Source: an uncultured Collinsella sp.
Lineage (GTDB): Bacteria > Actinomycetota > Coriobacteriia > Coriobacteriales > Coriobacteriaceae
Direction: 5' to 3'
Length of the DNA stretch: 52,096 nt
NCBI GenBank assembly: GCA_958405565.1
Contig: CATYEN010000012.1
Location: 1-52,096 of the forward strand
Part shown: piece by piece, positions 24,670 through 33,287 of the stretch
How positions within the stretch are numbered: position 1 is the stretch's first letter
How the letters are laid out: each line of letters opens with the position of its first letter
The notes under the pieces: generated by a model
What the model was told of the DNA's origin: nothing
Seen by the model: the letters and a program-made list of their open reading frames with translations, nothing else
Database searches by the model: none
Position numbers and translations under genes: made by a program

Positions 24670-25803
24670 ATGAGCACTTCGATTCAACCGAACGCGCCGT
24701 TTCGCGCCGATATTGTCGGCAGTTTTCTTCGTCCTCAGGCCGTGAAGGACGCCCGTGCGGCCTATGCCGCGGGCACGCTCGACGATGCCGGCCTTAAGGC
24801 TGTCGAGGACGAGGCCATTCGCGACTTGGTGGCCAAGCAGAAGGCTGCCGGTCTGCAGGTCATCACCGACGGCGAGTTCCGTCGCAGCTATTGGCACCTC
24901 GACTTTATGTGGGGGCTCAACGGTATTGAACGCCGCACCTCGCGTACGGGCTATATGTTCCACGATGAGGAGACCACCGCCGACACCGCCGTGGTAACCG
25001 GTCCCATTAGCGGCGAGAATCATCCGTTCGTCGAGCACTTCAAATTTGTCAAGGCGCTCGAGGGGGAGGGCCAGGTCGCGCGGCAAACTATTCCGGCGCC
25101 GATCCAGACGTTCTCCGAAGTCACGCTCGACCGCTGCGATGGCCAGCAGGAGAGCCTGCGCGCTGTCTATAAGACCGACGAAGAGCTCGCCGACGCCGTC
25201 GCGGCGGCATACCGCACCGTGATTGCCGACCTGTATGCCGCAGGCTGCCGCAACATTCAATTTGATGACTGCACCTGGGGCATCTACTGCGATGCCGATT
25301 TTGTCGCCAAAACCGGCATGAGCCCGGTCGACCTGCAAAAGGTGTCCGAGCTGGGCGTGGCGCTCAACAACGCCGCCATCGAGGGCAAGCGCGACGACCT
25401 GGTCATCAACACGCATGTGTGCCGTGGTAATTACCACTCCACCTATGCCTTCGAGGGCGGCTATGACCCCATCGCGCCGTACCTGTTCGCACACGAGAAC
25501 GTCGATGCGTTTTACCTTGAGTTCGATACGCCGCGTGCCGGTGGCTTTGAGCCGCTCAAGTACGTTGCCCCCGGCAAGAAGGTCGTGTTGGGCCTAGTGA
25601 CCACCAAGGCCGCTGGGCTTGAGGACGAGGATGCCATCGTCGAGCGTATTCACGAGGCTGCAAAGTATGTTCCGCTCGAGAACCTGTATCTGTCGCCTCA
25701 GTGCGGCTTTGCCAGCTGCGAGATTGGCAACAAGCTGACCGAGGACGAGCAATGGTCAAAGATCGCGCTGGTCAAGCGCATTGCCGAGCGCGTTTGGAAA
25801 TAG
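24670..25803 (+). CDS. MetE-core methyltransferase (YxjG/YxjH-like)
   Basis: 377 residues, half of full MetE, matching the single-barrel cobalamin-independent methionine-synthase-like family. The N-terminal FRADIVGSFLRP and GLQVITDGEFRR are typical. Candidate zinc ligands are the His and Cys in INTHVCRGNYHS and the Cys in LSPQCGFAS, with Glu in FYLEFDT. It likely moves a methyl group to a thiol such as homocysteine. The methyl donor is not known for this family. ATG 24670 follows AAGGGAG. Regulation by the LysR neighbour is inferred. Confidence 0.85.
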   Translation: MSTSIQPNAPFRADIVGSFLRPQAVKDARAAYAAGTLDDAGLKAVEDEAIRDLVAKQKAAGLQVITDGEFRRSYWHLDFMWGLNGIERRTSRTGYMFHDEETTADTAVVTGPISGENHPFVEHFKFVKALEGEGQVARQTIPAPIQTFSEVTLDRCDGQQESLRAVYKTDEELADAVAAAYRTVIADLYAAGCRNIQFDDCTWGIYCDADFVAKTGMSPVDLQKVSELGVALNNAAIEGKRDDLVINTHVCRGNYHSTYAFEGGYDPIAPYLFAHENVDAFYLEFDTPRAGGFEPLKYVAPGKKVVLGLVTTKAAGLEDEDAIVERIHEAAKYVPLENLYLSPQCGFASCEIGNKLTEDEQWSKIALVKRIAERVWK

Positions 25804-25925
25804 CGGTAACGTTCGCAGGTGACGGCGCGTGCGAGGCATGGCGTATCGCGTACAATGTTTCGGATCGTATCGTTCGGGCAGGTTATCCGATATGCCCGAC
25901 CGCCCTTCCATTCGAAAGGACATCC

Positions 25926-27260
25926 ATGTCCCAGTCCTCGACGCCCGCCGTCACCGATGCCATCTACGATGCATCGTCGCTCGGCCGCCCGCGCATGTTC
26001 CTGCTCGGTCTGCAGCACCTGTTTGCCATGTTTGGCGCCACCGTGCTGGTGCCCGTGCTCACCGGTCTCTCGGTTTCGGCGACGCTTTTGTTTGCCGGCT
26101 TGGGAACGCTGCTGTTCCACTTCCTGTCACGCGGTAAGGTGCCGGCATTTTTGGGCTCATCGTTTGCCTTTATTGCCGGTTATGCCGCGATTACGCCCAA
26201 CGGCGAGGCCGAGCTTTTGCCCTACGCCTGCCTGGGCGTAGCTTGTGCCGGCCTGCTCTATCCGGTGCTTGCGGCTCTGTTCCGCGCTTTTGGCGCCAAG
26301 CGCGTCATGCGCTTCTTCCCGCCGGTGGTGACCGGTCCCATCGTCATTTCCATCGGCTTGATCCTGGCAAGTTCCGCTATTGCTAACTGCCAGACCAACT
26401 GGCTTGTGGCTGTCATTGCCGTTGCCGTTATCGTGATCTGCAACATTTGGGGTCGCGGTATGGTCAAGATTGTGCCGATTCTGCTGGGCGTTGTGGTGAG
26501 CTATGCCGTTGCGGCTGCGCTGGGCGAGGTCGACTTCTCTGGCGTCGCAGCCGCTCCCTGGGTTGGCTTGCCCATCGTGTGGGACAACACCGTGTTTGCG
26601 CTCTTTGGGCCTCAGTTCGATAGCGGCCTTGCCACGACTGCCATCATCACCATCATGCCGCTGGCCTTTGCGACTATGATCGAGCATATTGGTGATATCT
26701 CCGCTATCGGCTCGACTTGCGAGCGCAACTACATTGCCGATCCCGGCCTGCATCGCACCCTGCTTGGCGATGGCCTGGCGACCATTCTCGCATCGCTCTT
26801 TGGCGCTCCGGCTAACACCACCTATGGCGAGAACACCGGTGTGCTTGCCCTGACGCGTGTGTTTGACCCGCGCGTGATTCGCATTGCCGCGTGTTGCGCC
26901 ATTGTGCTCTCGTTCTGCCCCAAGTTCGCGGCTGTCATTGCGGCCATGCCGGCGTGTGTGATCGGCGGCGTGTCACTCGTGCTCTATGGCATGATCAGCG
27001 CCGTGGGCGTCCGTAACCTCATCGAGAACCAGGTCGATTTCCAGAACAACCGCAACGTGCTGGTGGCCGCTCTGGTGCTCGTGCTTTCACTCGGCATTGC
27101 CTACAGCACTGCTGGCGCCATCGTGTTGGAGCTGGGCGGCGTGACGATCTCGCTTTCGGGCCTTGCCGTGGGCTCGCTGGTGGGTATTGTTCTCAACGCA
27201 ATCCTGCCCGGTAACGACTTTGAGTTCGATGTTTCTGAGCTCGAGGAAGCTGCTGAGTAA
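25926..27260 (+). CDS. uraA: NCS2-family uracil permease
   Basis: 444 residues with about 12-14 hydrophobic segments. It matches UraA-type symporters: LLGLQHLFAMFGATVLVP at the N-terminus, FATMIEHIGDISAIG (the substrate-binding Glu region), and APANTTYGENTGVLALTR, the NCS2 signature. It should import uracil with protons. ATG 25926 is preceded by GAAAGGACA; an upstream open frame runs back into the MetE-like gene and is rejected. A short inverted repeat TCGGGCA-N12-TGCCCGA is in the leader (about 25876-25901). A terminator follows the gene. Confidence 0.9.
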   Translation: MSQSSTPAVTDAIYDASSLGRPRMFLLGLQHLFAMFGATVLVPVLTGLSVSATLLFAGLGTLLFHFLSRGKVPAFLGSSFAFIAGYAAITPNGEAELLPYACLGVACAGLLYPVLAALFRAFGAKRVMRFFPPVVTGPIVISIGLILASSAIANCQTNWLVAVIAVAVIVICNIWGRGMVKIVPILLGVVVSYAVAAALGEVDFSGVAAAPWVGLPIVWDNTVFALFGPQFDSGLATTAIITIMPLAFATMIEHIGDISAIGSTCERNYIADPGLHRTLLGDGLATILASLFGAPANTTYGENTGVLALTRVFDPRVIRIAACCAIVLSFCPKFAAVIAAMPACVIGGVSLVLYGMISAVGVRNLIENQVDFQNNRNVLVAALVLVLSLGIAYSTAGAIVLELGGVTISLSGLAVGSLVGIVLNAILPGNDFEFDVSELEEAAE

Positions 27261-27283
27261 TAGCTGCGTCCAGCTACATCAAA

Positions 27284-27320
27284 AAATGGCGCCCATGCGT
27301 ACACGTGGGCGCCATTTTTA
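27284..27320. terminator. Bidirectional terminator between permease and esterase genes
   Basis: AAAATGGCGCCCA(TGCG) pairs with (CACG)TGGGCGCCATTTTT, with an A-run on the left and a T-run on the right, so it can end transcripts from both strands. Confidence 0.85.
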
Positions 27321-27983
27321 ATGTGTCAGTATCCAGTGGATGCCGCGGGCCATGCGCAAGTCGGTTTGCGCAAAATGATTGCCGGGGTTGATCTCCAGCG
27401 TTGTTGGAATGCCACGCTCGACGAGTAGCTCTTCCATCGCGCGCGTGTCGTCGAGCACATGCCGCATCATGCGGTTGGGCGTCTTGGTCTCTTTTTTGCC
27501 GAGCGACAGGTAGACGGCTTGCGGGTTGCTGACAAACGGCTCCGTGCTGGCACGATCGACAAAGTGGGGAAACCACAGCGACCCCGATGCGCTCGCGGCG
27601 CGGTCAAAGGCGTTGGTTTGCCAGAGGGCCCAAAGCGCGAAAAGGCCTGCGAGCGAGTAACCGGCAATGCCGCGCCAGACGGGCGGGCAGGGAAGTGATG
27701 ATTCGACCTCTGGGATTATCTGATTCAGCAGTTCATCGAGAAACTCAGACGCCTGACCGTCGAAAGGCTCAGCATCGCGTACAGTTCCATCGCATGCCCA
27801 GGGGCTCAGCTCGCGATTCCAATCGAGCCCGCCAATGGTGACGAGGGTGAATGGCGGACAGTCGAGCTCTCGGCAGCGTTCATAAACCTCGCTGCCGTCG
27901 CCCACGACCACAGGAAGGTAGATGACAGGCGCGCTTTCCGTATGATTCGAATAAACGGTTATCTGCTTTTGATGCGCTTCCAT
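27318..27983 (-). CDS. Alpha/beta hydrolase, esterase-D/enterochelin-esterase-like
   Basis: 221 residues. The nucleophile elbow is GYSLAGLFAL, with an upstream oxyanion region, and the C-terminal His is in NPGNHFAQTD; the acid is likely Asp in the VLDDTRAM segment. This matches the putative esterase (IroE/YbbA-like) family. No signal peptide, so it is cytosolic. The stop lies in the terminator region. ATG 27983 has GAGAGAAGCCCGTC upstream, a moderate site. The substrate is unknown. Confidence 0.82.
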   Translation of the reverse strand: MEAHQKQITVYSNHTESAPVIYLPVVVGDGSEVYERCRELDCPPFTLVTIGGLDWNRELSPWACDGTVRDAEPFDGQASEFLDELLNQIIPEVESSLPCPPVWRGIAGYSLAGLFALWALWQTNAFDRAASASGSLWFPHFVDRASTEPFVSNPQAVYLSLGKKETKTPNRMMRHVLDDTRAMEELLVERGIPTTLEINPGNHFAQTDLRMARGIHWILTH

Positions 27984-28092
27984 GACGGGCTTCTCTCAGT
28001 GTTGTGATATCGGCAGCCTCAATTGTCGCACGCCAGCGTATGCCGGTTGGACAGCATCAAGAACATTCGCGTGCGCCGCGCGGGCGCAAATG

Positions 28093-28131
28093 AAAAACGC
28101 CACCGCCGGAGGGGAGCTTGGCGGTGGCGTT
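28093..28131 (-). terminator. Intrinsic terminator of the surface-protein gene
   Basis: On the minus strand, AACGCCACCGCC pairs with GGCGGTGGCGTT and is followed by TTTCAT. It lies 65 bases beyond the stop codon. Confidence 0.85.
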
Positions 28132-28195
28132 GCTAAACGGTGTGCAGGCTAGCACTTCTGTGGGTGCCGTTCCGTGCGTTAAAGGTCAAAGCTGT

Positions 28196-29980
28196 CTATG
28201 AGCGCTTGCGGCTTACCATGGTGCCTGCGGCGATAGCGGCTGTTCCCGCAAGGACGGTTGCCACGATGACCGCACCCGAGGTGTCGCCGGTTGCCGCGAG
28301 CACGCCGGTAGTCTTGGCTTTCGTGGTTGAAGCCGCAACGGCCTTGGTCGGCTTTGAGCCCTCAGGCTTGGGGTTCTGCTTGGACTCCGCGGGCTTGCTT
28401 TCTGCGGGCTTGGTCTCGTCGGGCTTGGGGTCTTCCGGCTTGGCTACCTCGGGAGGTGCGGTGGTCGTGCTTTTGGCGACTGCTTTGATATAGAGGGAGT
28501 CGACCGTGGCGTCGCCCGTGCCGATGGCTTGGCCTGCCTCGTAGATGCCGTCACGGAGCTTGCGATAGTCAATGACCTTGCCGCCTTCGGGCGTCTGGAT
28601 GGCGGCGTTCTCAATCTTGATGGTGCCGATTGTCTTGCCGTCGGCGCTCGTGGCACGGGCAAAGATTGCCGCTGTATCTCCTTCGGCCGTTACCTTGCTG
28701 CGAATGATCGAGATGACTGCGGGTGTGACGCCCTCGCTGGTCTGGGCGATGATGCCGATGTTCTCGCCTTGGGGCTCGGGGCTCGTCTCACCATCTTGGT
28801 TTTCGCTGTAGGGGATGGGGCTGTCGCCGTTCTCGACATAGCGGGCTATGGCCTTGACAACGGAGTCGCTGATGTAGATGTGGCCACCCTTCTCGTTGGG
28901 TGGATCGTTTCTGGTGGAGAATGCAGCCGAAACCTCGCCTTCCGCAAACGCGTCCACGGTGGAGCCGTTCTTGACGACGATATCGTCTTGGTAGGTGAAG
29001 AGGGCAATGGCGCCACCGTATCTGCCTTTACTTGCGCGGACTGTCACGTTTGCATGATCGAGTGTGATGCCCTTGTGGGCATAGACGCCATATTCAACAC
29101 CGTTTGCGTTGAGGGAGGCGTTTGTGGCTGCGAGGCTGCCCTTGGCCTCGACGGCAGCGCCTTTCTCGGAGCTTGCCTTGACCTGGCTGCCGTCCGAGAT
29201 GGTAATGCCGCCGTCAGCCCAAATCGCCGCTTTTTCTATAGAGCTTGCCTCTACCTTGCCGCCACCCTTGATGGTGAGGTTCTTGTCGGTTCCAATACCC
29301 TTGTCCTTGGTAGCCCTGGCGGTAACGGCTCCGCTGTCGTCAATCGTGATATTGCCGTTTGCCCTGATGCCATCCGATGTACCCGTGGCGTTGACGTTGC
29401 CCGAACCTTTGATAGCGAGATCACCCCCGGCATTGATGGCATCAAACCCAGTGCTCGTGGCGTTGACGGATCCGGCTCCGTCGATGTTGATATTACCCGT
29501 GGAGAGGATAGCGTCCTCAGTAGATGTCACGCTGAGCGTGCTGCCCGCGTCGCCTTGGATATTGAGCTCGGCATTCTCGTTAGTGCCATGAGAAACGTTG
29601 ATGCTTTCGATCCATTCGGCAGTGACGATGTTGGTTCCCGAGTAATTCACGTTGAGCTTGCCTGCGGCCTGGATCTCGCCGCCGTTATAGTTGTTGAGCT
29701 TCAAGTCGTCGGCGCCGTCCCACGACCAGGTACCGGCCTCGTCGCTCGCCGCGGTGTTGTACTTGTTGCCGCCGACCTTGACCCATTCCGCTGCGAGCGA
29801 GACGCTCGGCATGAGCAGCGAGCTCACCGTGAGCGCGCACACGGCGCCTACGACGATGCGGCGCGTCACGCGGCGCCAGCTGCCGTGCGCGAGTCCTATG
29901 CGACGGCGAACGTCGGGTTCGGCAACATGGGTTCCGGCAGTAGTGTCATTGCGTTTGGGGGTCGTGAACAAGGCTGCCAT
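28196..29980 (-). CDS. Cell-surface beta-helix-like protein with sortase-type tail
   Basis: 594 residues. The N-terminus is Arg-rich, followed by a signal helix (VVGAVCALTVSSLLMPSVS, cut near SLAAE). The body repeats short units with GxxxIxxxG patterns (NINIDGAGSVNATS; DLAIKGSGNVNATG; NITIDDSGAVTARA; NLTIKGGGKVEASS), each about 19-22 residues, as in right-handed beta-helix or Cthe_2159-type carbohydrate-binding proteins. A Pro/Lys/Glu spacer precedes LAATGD, a hydrophobic segment and RKRS: a variant LPXTG-like anchor (Leu-Ala-Ala-Thr-Gly). ATG 29980 follows CGGGAG. It probably binds glycans on the host or neighbour surface; the ligand is unknown. Confidence 0.75.
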   Translation of the reverse strand: MAALFTTPKRNDTTAGTHVAEPDVRRRIGLAHGSWRRVTRRIVVGAVCALTVSSLLMPSVSLAAEWVKVGGNKYNTAASDEAGTWSWDGADDLKLNNYNGGEIQAAGKLNVNYSGTNIVTAEWIESINVSHGTNENAELNIQGDAGSTLSVTSTEDAILSTGNINIDGAGSVNATSTGFDAINAGGDLAIKGSGNVNATGTSDGIRANGNITIDDSGAVTARATKDKGIGTDKNLTIKGGGKVEASSIEKAAIWADGGITISDGSQVKASSEKGAAVEAKGSLAATNASLNANGVEYGVYAHKGITLDHANVTVRASKGRYGGAIALFTYQDDIVVKNGSTVDAFAEGEVSAAFSTRNDPPNEKGGHIYISDSVVKAIARYVENGDSPIPYSENQDGETSPEPQGENIGIIAQTSEGVTPAVISIIRSKVTAEGDTAAIFARATSADGKTIGTIKIENAAIQTPEGGKVIDYRKLRDGIYEAGQAIGTGDATVDSLYIKAVAKSTTTAPPEVAKPEDPKPDETKPAESKPAESKQNPKPEGSKPTKAVAASTTKAKTTGVLAATGDTSGAVIVATVLAGTAAIAAGTMVSRKRS

Positions 29981-30126
29981 GGTTGCTCCCGTTCTCATAG
30001 GGCCTATACGGCTAGGTTCAGCGTATCTGCTGGATGTTGCCGGCGGTAGTGCCGTTTGGAGGGCAAAATGGCCAAAATTTGGGAAGCAATATATCGCGCG
30101 CCCGTGCTCTGCCCGTCTTTAAAAGA

Positions 30127-30165
30127 AAAGCGCGGAGCCGCTCGTTGCGACTTCGCGCTTTGGTG
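30127..30165 (-). terminator. Intrinsic terminator after the purine permease
   Basis: On the minus strand, AAAGCGCG and CGCGCTTT form a stem with an internal GC-rich loop, followed by TCTTTTA. Confidence 0.6.
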
Positions 30166-30187
30166 TTCTGCTTTGGCAGCTTTGCCG

Positions 30188-31498
30188 TTACGCTACAAAG
30201 AAGTAGACGAGGAAGGCAAGGGCTGCAATCCACATGAGCGGCTTGATCTTCGAGGCCTCGCCCTTAAAGAGCGCGACGATCACGTAGGCGATAAAGCCCA
30301 GACCGATGCCGGCGGAGATGGAGTAGGTGAAGGGCACGCCGGCGACGATCATGAACGCCGGGAAGCCCTGCGAGACATCGGACCAGTCGATCTCGGAGGC
30401 CTCGCTCATCATGAGGTAGCCGACGTAGACCAGGGCACCGCAGGTGGCGGCGCTGGAAACGATGGAGACGACGGGGGAGAAGAAGGCGGCGAGGATGAAC
30501 AGCACGCCGGTGGTGACGGAGGTGAGGCCCGTGCGGCCACCGTCGGCGGCGCCGGAAGTGGACTCGACGAAGGTGGTGATGGAGGAGACGCCCATGAAAC
30601 CGCCCACAGCAGCGGCGGCGGAGTCGACGATCAGGATCTCCTTGATATTCTCGACGTTGCCGTCGTCGGTGAGGAACTCGCCCTGCTTGGCCACGGCCAT
30701 CGCGGTGCCCATGGTGTCGAAGAAGTCACTCATGAGCAGCGAGAACGAGATGACGAGGAGCGCGGGGTCGGTAAGGACCTTGACGATGGCGGGCACGCCG
30801 CCGGCGTCGGCGATGGGGCCACCGATGCTCGAGAAGTCGAGCGGGGCGATGATACCGGTCGGAGCCTGGGTCACACCTAGGGGGATACCGGCGATGACGG
30901 CGACGACGATGCCGATGAGCAGCGAGCCGGGGACGTTGCGGCAGGCGAGGGCGACTGTCACCAGGATGGAGATGATGCCGACGATGAATGTGGGGGAGGT
31001 GATGTCGCCCAGACCGACGAGTGTACCGGCGCCGGCGGTGATAATGCCGGCATCGCACAGGCCAATCATGGCGATGAACAGGCCCAGACCCACCGAGATG
31101 GCGTGACGCAGGACAACCGGGATGGCGTCCATGATGGCCTCGCGCAGGCCACAAAGCACGAGCAGCAAGATGACGACGCCCTCAAGGAAGATGACGCTCA
31201 TGGCCACGTGCCAGTCACCGCCGCAGACGGTGGTGGTGATTCCAGCGATCATCGCGTTGACGCCTAAGCCCGACGCACAGGCGAGCGGGCGGTTGGCGAA
31301 GATGCCCATGCAGATGGTCATGATGCCGGCGCCCAGGCAGGTGGCGCAGGCGAGCGCTCCCACATCGATGCCAGCGCCCGAGAGCACCGCGGGGTTGACG
31401 GCGATGATGTAGGCCATCGCCAGGAATGTTGTCAGTCCAGCGCGAAGTTCGGTCCCGATTGTGGACTTGCGCTCACTGACGTGAAATAGTTCGTCCAT
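30188..31498 (-). CDS. NCS2 guanine/hypoxanthine permease (AzgA/PbuG type)
   Basis: 436 residues with 12-14 membrane segments. Diagnostic are FLAMAYIIAVNPAVL, ASGLGVNAMI, FFDTMGTAMAVAKQGEF and SSITTFVESTSGAADGGRTG, all typical of the AzgA/PbuG branch that imports guanine and hypoxanthine with protons. ATG 31498 has AAGGAAAGGG upstream; a longer frame adds 15 residues without support. The leader contains a GC-rich inverted repeat TCGGCC...GGCCGA. The purine-riboswitch core was not recognised in the 193-base gap. Confidence 0.9.
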   Translation of the reverse strand: MDELFHVSERKSTIGTELRAGLTTFLAMAYIIAVNPAVLSGAGIDVGALACATCLGAGIMTICMGIFANRPLACASGLGVNAMIAGITTTVCGGDWHVAMSVIFLEGVVILLLVLCGLREAIMDAIPVVLRHAISVGLGLFIAMIGLCDAGIITAGAGTLVGLGDITSPTFIVGIISILVTVALACRNVPGSLLIGIVVAVIAGIPLGVTQAPTGIIAPLDFSSIGGPIADAGGVPAIVKVLTDPALLVISFSLLMSDFFDTMGTAMAVAKQGEFLTDDGNVENIKEILIVDSAAAAVGGFMGVSSITTFVESTSGAADGGRTGLTSVTTGVLFILAAFFSPVVSIVSSAATCGALVYVGYLMMSEASEIDWSDVSQGFPAFMIVAGVPFTYSISAGIGLGFIAYVIVALFKGEASKIKPLMWIAALAFLVYFFVA

Positions 31499-31691
31499 GC
31501 ATACCCTTTCCTTGTTCGGCCCCGAGTTTAGGCCGATTGACACGAACTATCCCACTATAGCCCCTTTGCGAAGCTGTTGTTCCTCGCATGTTGATGTTCG
31601 GCGCTTTGTAGCAGACGGACGGTATTTTTCGCATGAAAATGTGTGGGTACCGTATACTTAAGCAGTTACAACGACCCCTATGGAGGAACGT

Positions 31692-32111
31692 ATGATTAAA
31701 GAGCTCTGCCGCGACGAGGCTATCCTGTCCCAGCGTTGCGAGGTTGCGACTGTCGAGGACGAGTCGGTCGCTCAGGACCTGATCGATACCATCAAGTCGC
31801 TCGACGATGCCGGCTGCCTTGCCGCCAACCAGATCGGCGTCACCAAGAAGGTCTGCGTCTATCTGGACGACGCCGGCGAGCCCCATGTGCTCTACAACCC
31901 CCGTCTGGTGTTTGGCCTGGGCGCCAGCAAGATGGAGGAGAGCTGCCTGACGCACGAGGAGATCACCAAGTCCACGCGCTACATCAAGTGCAAGGTTGCC
32001 TTTGACGTGATCGTCGACGGCAAGATGCGCGAGCGCAAGCAGGACTTTGTGGGCTTCGAGGCGCAAATGGTCCAGCACATGATCGACCATTGTCTCGGCA
32101 AACTTGTCTAA
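31692..32111 (+). CDS. Peptide deformylase paralogue with lost catalytic glutamate
   Basis: 139 residues. Deformylase motifs I, II and III are recognisable: GCLAANQIGV, EESCLT (for EGCLS) and QHMIDH (for QHExDH). The three metal ligands (Cys85, His129, His133) remain, but the general base Glu is Met130 (codon ATG). Normal formyl-Met removal is therefore doubtful. A canonical copy with EGCLS and HEIDH is at 39418-39828. ATG 31692 has GGAGGA upstream, and TATACT at 31653-31658 is a likely -10 box. The gene is intact, with no frameshift, so it is kept under selection or recently changed. Confidence 0.85.
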   Translation: MIKELCRDEAILSQRCEVATVEDESVAQDLIDTIKSLDDAGCLAANQIGVTKKVCVYLDDAGEPHVLYNPRLVFGLGASKMEESCLTHEEITKSTRYIKCKVAFDVIVDGKMRERKQDFVGFEAQMVQHMIDHCLGKLV

Positions 32112-32145
32112 AGTGATTTGATCGGGGATTGAACCTGTGCTTTTG

Positions 32146-32181
32146 GCCCGGGCGTGACATTGTTGTCATGTCCGGGCTTTT
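32146..32181 (+). terminator. Intrinsic terminator of the deformylase paralogue
   Basis: GCCCGGGCGTGACA pairs with TGTCATGTCCGGGC and is followed by TTTTGTGTTT. Confidence 0.85.
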
Positions 32182-32244
32182 GTGTTTAGCGCCTCTTTGT
32201 TTGGTGACAATGAGTTTAGTAAGAACGTAAGGCTAGGAGGCGCT

Positions 32245-33210
32245 ATGTGCACGAGCATTCGATTTACCGATAATTCTGGCCACATGTATCTGGGCCGCAA
32301 CCTCGACTGGAGCTTTGACTACGGCCAACAGGTTCGCGTGATGCCGCGCGGGTTTCACATTCCGTATTCGTTTATCGACGACACGACAGCGGCACACGCG
32401 GTGATCGGTATGTGCATCGATTACAAGAACTACCCTATGTTCTTCGACTGCGGCAACGATGCGGGCCTCGCCGTGGCGGGCCTCAACTTTCCCGGTTATG
32501 CCGAGTATGCCGAGGGTCCCGTCGAGGGCAAGACCAACATTGCCGCCTACGAGTTTCCCCTGTGGGTGGCGTCGACGTTTTCGACGGTCGACGAGGCCGA
32601 GGCGTCGCTGCGCGACGTGGCAATCGTGGCCAAGTCGGCCGGCGAGGGCCTGGGCGTATCGCTGCTCCACTGGATTATCGGTGACGGCCAGCGCAGCATT
32701 GTGGTTGAGATGATGGCCGATGGTCTGCATGTATACGATGACCCGGTCGATACCCTTGCCAACCAGCCGACCTTCCCGTGGCACATGGAAAACCTGCGCA
32801 CCTATATCACCGCCACGAATGATTTTCCGCAGACAGCAACGTGGCGCGGCGCCGAGCTTACGCCCTATGGCGCGGGTGCCGGCATGCGCGGCATTCCCGG
32901 CGACTGCTATTCGCCGAGCCGCTTTGTAAAGGCGGCGTATCTCAACGCTAATTATCCGCAAAAAGACAGCGAAGCCGAGAACGTCATCCGCATGTTCCGC
33001 TCGCTCGAGGGCGTGGTCATGATCGAGGGTGCGTCCAAGATGGGTGACGGCGAGTTCGAGAAGACCATCTACACCGGCTGCTTTAGCGCACGTACCGGCA
33101 ATTACTATTATTCAACGTACGAGGACCCGTCGATTCGCTACGTGAGCCTAATGGATGCCGAGGGCGCGAGCTCCGATAGGCTTGTGGTTCCCGAGCCGCG
33201 TCGGTCGTAG
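32245..33210 (+). CDS. Choloylglycine hydrolase family enzyme (probable bile salt hydrolase)
   Basis: 321 residues, matching the 315-340 of bile salt hydrolases. The protein starts Met-Cys-Thr-Ser: removal of Met exposes Cys2 as the N-terminal nucleophile. Other active-site places: Arg18 and Asp21 in GRNLDW, Asn81 in GLNFPGY, Asn173 in ANQPTFPWH and the Arg in PSRFVKAAY. GLNFP, and the segment NIAAYEFPLWV, favour bile salt hydrolase over penicillin V acylase, but both activities exist in the family. No signal peptide; cytosolic. ATG 32245 follows CTAGGAGG; the longer frame would bury Cys2. Confidence 0.88.
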   Translation: MCTSIRFTDNSGHMYLGRNLDWSFDYGQQVRVMPRGFHIPYSFIDDTTAAHAVIGMCIDYKNYPMFFDCGNDAGLAVAGLNFPGYAEYAEGPVEGKTNIAAYEFPLWVASTFSTVDEAEASLRDVAIVAKSAGEGLGVSLLHWIIGDGQRSIVVEMMADGLHVYDDPVDTLANQPTFPWHMENLRTYITATNDFPQTATWRGAELTPYGAGAGMRGIPGDCYSPSRFVKAAYLNANYPQKDSEAENVIRMFRSLEGVVMIEGASKMGDGEFEKTIYTGCFSARTGNYYYSTYEDPSIRYVSLMDAEGASSDRLVVPEPRRS

Positions 33211-33227
33211 CCGTTAGCTTTACTGCA

Positions 33228-33257
33228 GTACAAAGCGGCCGCATCTCTCGCGAGGTG
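33228..33257. terminator. Possible shared hairpin between convergent genes
   Basis: AGCGGCC and GGCCGCT form a short stem between the hydrolase and KUP gene ends. There is no U-run, so the terminator call is weak. Confidence 0.35.
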
Positions 33258-33287
33258 CAGGGCCGCTGTCGTTGATGCGCGGCGTCG

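Noticed and set aside
28529..30049. Long plus-strand frame (506 codons)
   Set aside because: Antisense of the surface protein gene; no ribosome-binding site or family pattern, while the minus strand has signal peptide, repeats and anchor.
31499..31691. Possible purine riboswitch before the guanine/hypoxanthine permease
   Set aside because: The gap is long enough but the conserved purine-aptamer core was not recognised; only a small GC-rich hairpin is present.
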